Positions 15,292-19,361 of a DNA stretch of 19,361 nucleotides are shown here, in pieces. Source of the DNA: GWA2-66-18 sp964537395 (GTDB lineage Bacteria > Elusimicrobiota > Elusimicrobia > UBA1565 > UBA9628); the NCBI GenBank assembly GCA_964537395.1, contig CAZIBN010000062.1, positions 1 to 19,361 of the forward strand. The letters run 5' to 3'. Made by a program: the position numbers and the translations under genes. The notes under the pieces were generated by a model. That model did no database searches. It saw nothing but the letters and a program-made list of their open reading frames with translations, and was not told where the DNA came from. Position 1 is the first letter of the stretch; the number at the start of each line of letters is the position of its first letter.

Positions 15292-16494
15292 ATGATCATC
15301 CAACTCCTTTTTTCGGCGTTGCTCTCCATGCCTGCGATCGCGGCCGATGCGCCCCGATACGTGGTCCTATCGACCCAGGCCCACACGGCCGCCAATCAGC
15401 GTCTGTCCGCGCGCTGCGCGAAGCCGCAGTTCAACGTCGACGAGCTTCTGGCCGACACGGCGCTGCGCCCGGACCTGGCGACCTGCACCGCCGAGGAAGG
15501 CCGCGATCTCCTGGAGTACTCCGTGTGCCGCGCCCTGCAGGGAGCGCCCGCCGGCTGCGCGCCTCTCGATGCCGCCAAAGGCAGCTCGGCGCATTGCCTC
15601 ACCATCGCGGCGGAGGCCCGTTTCGCGTTTCAGACCTTGACCGGCGGCGATGCGCTTCCCGCCTGCCGAAGCCTGCTGAAGCTCGACGGCGATCGCGGCG
15701 CTTCCGACGACAAGGACTGCGCCGCCATGATCGCGGCGGTTCGGACCGGAGGAGGCAAGCTGTCGTGTGAGAGCCTCAAGCGCGCGAAGCTCGTCATCCC
15801 TCAGGATTCCTGTGACGACATCATGATCTTCTGGTCCGGCTCGGCCCAGGAGTGCGATCGATATAAGGATGGGGGCGCCCGAAGGGAATGTCTTTCGCGC
15901 GCGGCGTTGGTGGCCGGTTTACGCGACCCTGCTCAGTGCGCTTCTTCGCCCGCATGCCAGGCACTGACCGCGAAATCTCAAGGAGCCTGCGACGGCTTGC
16001 GCGCGCAGGTCGGCCGCTCGCTGTGCGCGCGTGTCGGCAAGGAGGTCGCCGCCGCTTTGGCGCTGGTGCCCCGTCCGGTCGAGGTTCTGGCCAAGGAAAA
16101 ATCCGCCAAGATCTCCGCCGCCGCGGTCGCGGCCGCGGCCGCCGCCGTCGCCGCGCAGAAGGCCAAGGTCGAAGCGACCGCCGCCAAGGCCAAGGCCGAA
16201 TCGCTCGCCAGCCAGGAAAAGGTCGCGAGGATGGCCGCGGCCCAAAATGTGAAGACGGCCGCGGCCTCGGACGTGGTCCGCGCCAAGGCAGAGGCGGAGG
16301 CCAAGAAGGACGCCAAGGCCAAGGCCGATATCGCTAAAAAGGAGAAGCCTCAGTTCAAGAAGGGCGCGCCGATGCAGACCGTGCCAGTCGAGGCCAAGGC
16401 GATCATGAAGGCGCTGGAAGAAGGCCGCCCTATCCCGACCCCCAAGCCCCTGCCGAAGAAGGCTCCCGTGGAAGAAAGCACGCCGACCGAATAG
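15292..16494 (+). CDS. Exported Cys-rich protein with Ala/Lys-rich coiled-coil tail
   Basis: This encodes a 400-residue protein starting three bases after the stop of the carbamoyltransferase fusion, so it is probably co-transcribed. The ribosome site is weak (ATAGG). Residues 1-18 (MIIQLLFSALLSMPAIAA) form a signal peptide. Residues about 40-250 hold 15 cysteines in short helical segments, probably disulfide-bonded after export. Residues about 260-350 are Ala/Lys/Glu-rich and strongly helical, resembling the TolA-type periplasm-spanning stalk, and the end is Pro/Lys-rich (GRPIPTPKPLPKKAP). I recognise no family. A periplasmic structural or envelope-spanning role fits the composition. Similarity to TolA is by composition only, and the long Ala/Lys run will give false matches in database searches. 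Confidence 0.75.
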   Translation: MIIQLLFSALLSMPAIAADAPRYVVLSTQAHTAANQRLSARCAKPQFNVDELLADTALRPDLATCTAEEGRDLLEYSVCRALQGAPAGCAPLDAAKGSSAHCLTIAAEARFAFQTLTGGDALPACRSLLKLDGDRGASDDKDCAAMIAAVRTGGGKLSCESLKRAKLVIPQDSCDDIMIFWSGSAQECDRYKDGGARRECLSRAALVAGLRDPAQCASSPACQALTAKSQGACDGLRAQVGRSLCARVGKEVAAALALVPRPVEVLAKEKSAKISAAAVAAAAAAVAAQKAKVEATAAKAKAESLASQEKVARMAAAQNVKTAAASDVVRAKAEAEAKKDAKAKADIAKKEKPQFKKGAPMQTVPVEAKAIMKALEEGRPIPTPKPLPKKAPVEESTPTE

Positions 16495-16521
16495 TAATCC
16501 GAGCCTGGCCGTACTGTTGCA

Positions 16522-16833
16522 ATGGCAGGACTTGTGACCAGGACTCGTTGCTCCTCTTCTCCTCAGCCCATCGACAGCGATGCCGCGCGTCTGCTTAAAA
16601 TCCTCGGAAGCAGGCGCCTCGCCTCTCTTCAGGCCGCCTTCGGCGGCAGGCGTCTCTGGATCCCCAAGGCCGGCAGCAACATCCGTTGCTCCGTCTGCCG
16701 CTATCGCGATCAGTGCATCCGCGCCTGGCGTAGCCAGGGGCTGAGCATCGCGACCATCGCCAAGCGCCTGGGGGTGTCTCCCAAAACGGTCTATCGCGTC
16801 CTCGGCTCGGGCCGTGTCAAGAGGCCGGCGTGA
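16522..16833 (+). CDS. Small Mor-like helix-turn-helix regulator with inserted Cys motif
   Basis: This encodes a 103-residue basic protein. Residues about 39-49 (AFGGRRLWIPK) resemble the Mor/C activator family segment FGGxRxYIP, and residues about 70-93 (SQGLSIATIAKRLGVSPKTVYRVL) are a clear helix-turn-helix. Between them lies CSVCRYRDQC (Cys56, Cys59, Cys65), a C-x2-C-x5-C pattern not usual in Mor proteins that could bind a metal or Fe-S cluster. A fourth Cys is at position 10. It lies 27 bases after the exported protein gene and about 100 bases before hxsD, so it may regulate one or both flanking units. There is no good ribosome site before the ATG; the start is the first ATG in a frame with coherent coding. 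Confidence 0.7.
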   Translation: MAGLVTRTRCSSSPQPIDSDAARLLKILGSRRLASLQAAFGGRRLWIPKAGSNIRCSVCRYRDQCIRAWRSQGLSIATIAKRLGVSPKTVYRVLGSGRVKRPA

Positions 16834-16837
16834 TTCT

Positions 16838-16872
16838 CATCCGCGCCACAAAATAGCATGGCCCGGCGGATG
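16838..16872 (+). other. Short inverted repeat upstream of hxsD
   Basis: CATCCGC (16838-16844) can pair with GCGGATG (16866-16872) across a loop of about 21 bases, directly after the stop of the helix-turn-helix gene. No run of T follows, so it is not a typical intrinsic terminator. It could be a weak transcription barrier or an operator, or arise by chance. Confidence 0.25.
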
Positions 16873-16904
16873 GGAAGGGGCTACCATTACTCTCAGTTCT
16901 CTCC

Positions 16905-16912
16905 TATATAAC
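16905..16912 (+). promoter_or_regulatory. Candidate -10 region of the hxs operon
   Basis: TATATAAC (16905-16912) is an AT-rich island in a GC-rich region and contains TATAAC, one mismatch from the -10 consensus. No good -35 box is seen 16-18 bases upstream, so an activator may be needed. Transcription would start near 16919, just before the GAGGAA ribosome site (16923-16928) and the hxsD ATG at 16932. Confidence 0.4.
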
Positions 16913-16931
16913 TTTCATCACAGAGGAACCC

Positions 16932-17549
16932 ATGCCTGCCTGCGACCAAGCTGAAATCGCCTTCGACCTCGATGAGACGCTGTATCCCCTCGAGGCCGTC
17001 CAGAACGCCATTTACATCTTCACCGATCGCGCTTATGTGCGCGTCGAGCGCTCCGAGCCGGGCAGGCTTAAGGTCGTCATGGCGGCCAAGGCGGAGGCGG
17101 CGCCGCTCGCTCCGGCCGCTTTGAAGGGGGAGTTCGACAATGAGCTCATCCACCAGGTCTTGCGTCAGCGCATCTCGGATTCCAACCAGAAGATACGCGA
17201 GTTCATCGTGACCAAGGCGCTGATCTCGGCCCAGCCCTCCTCTGTGGTGACCGTGTCGTCGCCGGCCCCGGCGGAAGGCGAGGCGCCGTGCCCGGATTGC
17301 GTCGAGACGGAAGGCGCGCCTGCCGCGCCGCCGCAGATCGACGCGGCGCTGGAGAAGGAGATCGACCGGCTGCTGGCTGAGATCGAGAGCGGAGACGGCG
17401 CGGCCGACCCGCTCGGAGTGTCCGTGCCCTGGGAAGAGGCGTTCGGCGCGAAGAGCGCCAGCCCGAAGGATGCGCCCAAGGCCGAGGTCCCCGCTAAAGC
17501 GAAGACGCCCGCCAAGGCAAAGGCTTCCGCCAAGGGGAAGCGTAAATGA
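16932..17549 (+). CDS. hxsD: His-Xaa-Ser system protein HxsD with long C-terminal extension
   Basis: This encodes a 205-residue protein. The first roughly 100 residues follow the HxsD pattern as I recall it: AEIAFDLDETLYPLEAVQNA, then DRAYVRVE, GEFDNELIHQVLRQRI, and KIREFIVTKAL. HxsD is a small conserved member of the His-Xaa-Ser radical SAM cassette with no known activity. Here it carries a further 100 residues: a CPDC motif (Cys120, Cys123), an acidic stretch (about 135-165), and a basic Ala/Lys/Pro tail (PAKAKTPAKAKASAKGKRK). The family is usually only about the length of the first part, so the extension is a notable addition. The start has a GAGGAA ribosome site, and the stop overlaps the hxsB start (ATGA). 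The name rests on motif memory plus the neighbours. Confidence 0.8.
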   Translation: MPACDQAEIAFDLDETLYPLEAVQNAIYIFTDRAYVRVERSEPGRLKVVMAAKAEAAPLAPAALKGEFDNELIHQVLRQRISDSNQKIREFIVTKALISAQPSSVVTVSSPAPAEGEAPCPDCVETEGAPAAPPQIDAALEKEIDRLLAEIESGDGAADPLGVSVPWEEAFGAKSASPKDAPKAEVPAKAKTPAKAKASAKGKRK

Positions 17550-19042
17550 GCGCCCCCGCGTCCGTCGAGATCCCCGTCCTCGACCTCGTCAAGACCGGCC
17601 CCTTCCGTTTCCGCAAGGTGGCCGGCAAGATGCTGGTCACCAACGACCTGGGGCGCCATCAGCTTCTGGATGACGCGCAGTTCCATCAGTTCGTCACCGG
17701 CGCGCTCAAGCCCGGCGACGTCCTCTACGAGAAGCTCAAGGTCGACGGCTTCATCCGCGACCAGATGGATTTCGACGCGATGGCCACCGTGTGGGCGCGG
17801 CGCAATAAATTCCTGTGGCAGGGCCCGACCCTTCACGTGATGGTGATGACCCTGCGCTGCAACCACCGCTGCCTCTACTGCCACGCCAGCGCGCTGGGCA
17901 TGGCGGACGCCACCACCGACATGACCGAGGAGACCGCGCGCAAGGTCGTCGACCGGATCTTCGAGAGCCCCAGCACCGCGATCACCATCGAGTTCCAGGG
18001 CGGCGAGCCGCTGGCGAACTGGCCCGTGGTCAAGTTCGTCGTCGAGTACGCGACCGAGAAGAACAAGACCGCGGGCAAGAGCCTGTGGCTCAACCTCGTC
18101 ACGAACCTGAGCATGATGGACGACGAGAAGATGGATTGGCTACTCGCGCGCGGCGTGAACTTCTGCACGTCCATCGACGGGCCGGCCGCCCTCCACGACC
18201 GCAACCGTCCATGGAGCACCGGGGCCAGCCACGCCGAGGTGACGAAGTGGTTCAAGAAGATCGACAAGAAGACGCGCGCCAAGATGTTCCGCATCGACGC
18301 GCTTCTGACGGTCACGCGCCTGTCCCTGGATCAGCCGCGCGAGATCGTCGATGAGTACGTTTCGGTCGGCGCGCGCGGCGTGTTCCTGCGGCCTCTGAAT
18401 CCCTACGGCATGGCGGTGGCCACCTGGAACAAGATCGGCTACGGCCACGAGGAGTTCCTGGCGTTCTACGCCAAGGCCCTCGACCGGGTCCTGGAGATCA
18501 ATCGGGAGCGGACCTTGCGCCGGCCGTTCTTCGAGCAGACGGCGCGCCTGTATCTGGCGAAGATCCTCACCGACGACGACCCGAACTACCTGGACCTGCG
18601 CTCACCCTGCGGCGCGGGCATCGGGCAGATGGCCTACAACTTCGACGGCGCCGTCTTCACCTGCGACGAAGGCCGCATGCTCAACCGCATGGGCGACGAC
18701 ACCTTCCTCATCGGCAAGGTCGGGGAAGGCACCTATGCGGAGACGGCGGGCCATCCCGTCGTCCGCGCGCTCGCGGTCGCCTCGAACCTCGACAATCAGA
18801 TCGAGTGCTCGAAGTGCGCCTATAAGCCCTACTGCGGCATCTGCCCCGTGCAGTGCTACAAGGAGCAGGGCGACATCACGGGACGCATGCCGACCAACTC
18901 CCGGTGCAAGATCAGCATGGGGATCATGGATATCCTGTTCGAGCGCCTGCAGGATAAGAAGAACGAAAAAATATTCCGGTCCTGGCTGAAGAAGCGGAAG
19001 GGCGAGAACGAGAAGGTGGTCGCACTGTACCAGCGCGGTTAA
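17546..19042 (+). CDS. hxsB: His-Xaa-Ser system radical SAM maturase HxsB
   Basis: This encodes a 498-residue radical SAM/SPASM enzyme. The N-terminus (GPFRFRKVAGKMLVTNDLGRH) is typical of HxsB. GPTLHVMVMTLRCNHRCLYC places the SAM-cleaving cluster on Cys105, Cys109 and Cys112, and EFQGGEP ends at residue 155. The C-terminal SPASM region has Cys355, Cys373, Cys421, Cys424, Cys430, Cys433, Cys437 and Cys454, enough for two auxiliary [4Fe-4S] clusters. It is expected to modify the His-Xaa-Ser repeat protein encoded just downstream; the chemistry is not established for the family. It overlaps hxsD by four bases. The hxsA ATG follows its TAA by 12 bases, with the ribosome site AAGAGGAG overlapping the end of hxsB. 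Confidence 0.92.
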   Translation: MSAPASVEIPVLDLVKTGPFRFRKVAGKMLVTNDLGRHQLLDDAQFHQFVTGALKPGDVLYEKLKVDGFIRDQMDFDAMATVWARRNKFLWQGPTLHVMVMTLRCNHRCLYCHASALGMADATTDMTEETARKVVDRIFESPSTAITIEFQGGEPLANWPVVKFVVEYATEKNKTAGKSLWLNLVTNLSMMDDEKMDWLLARGVNFCTSIDGPAALHDRNRPWSTGASHAEVTKWFKKIDKKTRAKMFRIDALLTVTRLSLDQPREIVDEYVSVGARGVFLRPLNPYGMAVATWNKIGYGHEEFLAFYAKALDRVLEINRERTLRRPFFEQTARLYLAKILTDDDPNYLDLRSPCGAGIGQMAYNFDGAVFTCDEGRMLNRMGDDTFLIGKVGEGTYAETAGHPVVRALAVASNLDNQIECSKCAYKPYCGICPVQCYKEQGDITGRMPTNSRCKISMGIMDILFERLQDKKNEKIFRSWLKKRKGENEKVVALYQRG

Positions 19043-19054
19043 GAGGAGAGCTCA

Positions 19055-19361
19055 ATGGATGACAAGGATAAGATGGACGAGCCGGAGAAGAAGATCATTC
19101 CGCGCGTCGCCAAGGACCTCTCCCGCTTTTTAACCAGCGAGGAGGGCAAGATCCTCAAGAAGGACGTGGTCAAGGCGGCGGCGGTCCTGGGCATCATCGG
19201 GGCGGCCATCATGCGCGCGGAGGACCTGCTCGCGCAGACCGCTCACACCAACGCGATCCACAACTCCGGAGGCGGCTCCTCGCACGGCAGCCATAGCTCG
19301 CATGCCAGCCATGCGTCTCACGGCAGCCACGGGTCTCACGGCAGCCACGGGTCTCACGGCA
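19055..19361 (+). CDS. hxsA: His-Xaa-Ser repeat protein HxsA (3' partial)
   Basis: The gene starts at 19055 behind a strong AAGAGGAG ribosome site and runs off the window after 102 codons. Residues 1-35 are charged (DDKDKMDEPEKK, then FLTSEEGKILKKD). Residues about 38-52 are hydrophobic (VVKAAAVLGIIGAAI) and may be a membrane segment or leader helix. A Gly/Ser spacer follows, and from His77 there are nine His-x-Ser triplets (x = Gly, Ser or Ala), the last incomplete at the edge. The repeat His and Ser residues are the presumed targets of the radical SAM maturases of this cassette. The length of the repeat tract and the C-terminus cannot be seen. Confidence 0.88.
   Translation, partial: MDDKDKMDEPEKKIIPRVAKDLSRFLTSEEGKILKKDVVKAAAVLGIIGAAIMRAEDLLAQTAHTNAIHNSGGGSSHGSHSSHASHASHGSHGSHGSHGSHG
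19283..19361 (+). repeat. Tandem repeat encoding His-x-Ser triplets
   Basis: The tract begins with imperfect 9-base units (CAC/CAT codons alternating with Gly, Ser or Ala and Ser codons) and then becomes a perfect 18-base tandem repeat. The 18-base units occupy 19316-19333 and 19334-19351, with a third beginning at 19352 and cut by the window edge. Codons alternate between GGC AGC and GGG TCT, so the two-triplet unit has been duplicated recently at DNA level. Copy number may vary between strains. Confidence 0.9.

Noticed and set aside
16838..16872. An intrinsic terminator after the helix-turn-helix gene.
   Set aside because: The stem is only seven base pairs with a long loop and is not followed by a T run. 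It is kept only as a weak inverted repeat.
19283..19361. A CRISPR array or satellite repeat at the window end.
   Set aside because: The repeat has an 18-base unit without spacers, is in frame, and encodes His-x-Ser triplets in a gene with a good start site.

Overview
This window comes from a GC-rich bacterial genome. The taxonomic signal is weak. A 220-residue exported protein with a Ser-Thr-Tyr-Tyr-Pro-Ala-Pro motif and GIGT-type repeats, Ala/Lys-rich exported proteins and dense radical SAM content recall Elusimicrobiota or a neighbouring lineage, but this is a guess from style and not a demonstrated assignment. Genes are tightly packed, with many 4-base start/stop overlaps, and no gap between genes exceeds about 165 bases. 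I see no tRNA, rRNA, CRISPR array or transposase.

Layout. (1) 1-1393 (+): the 3' part of an ABC-type ATPase gene, cut by the window edge, whose C-terminal half resembles the end of a B12-binding radical SAM barrel. (2) 1377-7816 (-): a four-gene overlapping operon starting with tyrosine phenol-lyase (tpl). It is followed by three exported proteins: an 831-residue FG-GAP/VCBS plus ASPIC/UnbV protein, a TPR protein with a reduced ASPIC-like tail, and a 551-residue lipoprotein with FG-GAP/VCBS plus ASPIC/UnbV. (3) 7892-8315 (+): a hicB-hicA toxin-antitoxin pair with a near-consensus promoter that appears to give a leaderless message. (4) 8387-10812: a membrane GT-C-type glycosyltransferase (-), divergent from a small exported repeat protein (+).

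(5) 10814-16494: a radical SAM/SPASM-like enzyme (-), divergent across a 12-base palindrome from a 1167-residue protein. That protein joins a 2[4Fe-4S] ferredoxin module, a complete NodU/TobZ-type carbamoyltransferase and a radical SAM-like domain in which all three catalytic cluster cysteines are replaced. A Cys-rich exported protein follows 3 bases later. (6) 16522-16833: a small Mor-like helix-turn-helix protein with an inserted C-x2-C-x5-C motif. (7) 16905-19361: a His-Xaa-Ser (Hxs) cassette of hxsD, hxsB and the start of hxsA, whose product has at least nine His-x-Ser triplets and runs off the window.

How the parts may work together. The Hxs genes are a recognised radical SAM/repeat-peptide modification cassette. 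The upstream carbamoyltransferase/pseudo-radical SAM fusion and its divergent radical SAM partner look like a second modification module whose substrate is unknown. Their close linkage suggests, but does not show, that both act on the same or related products. The tpl operon is a separate unit that pairs a cytosolic aromatic amino acid lyase with exported beta-propeller proteins.
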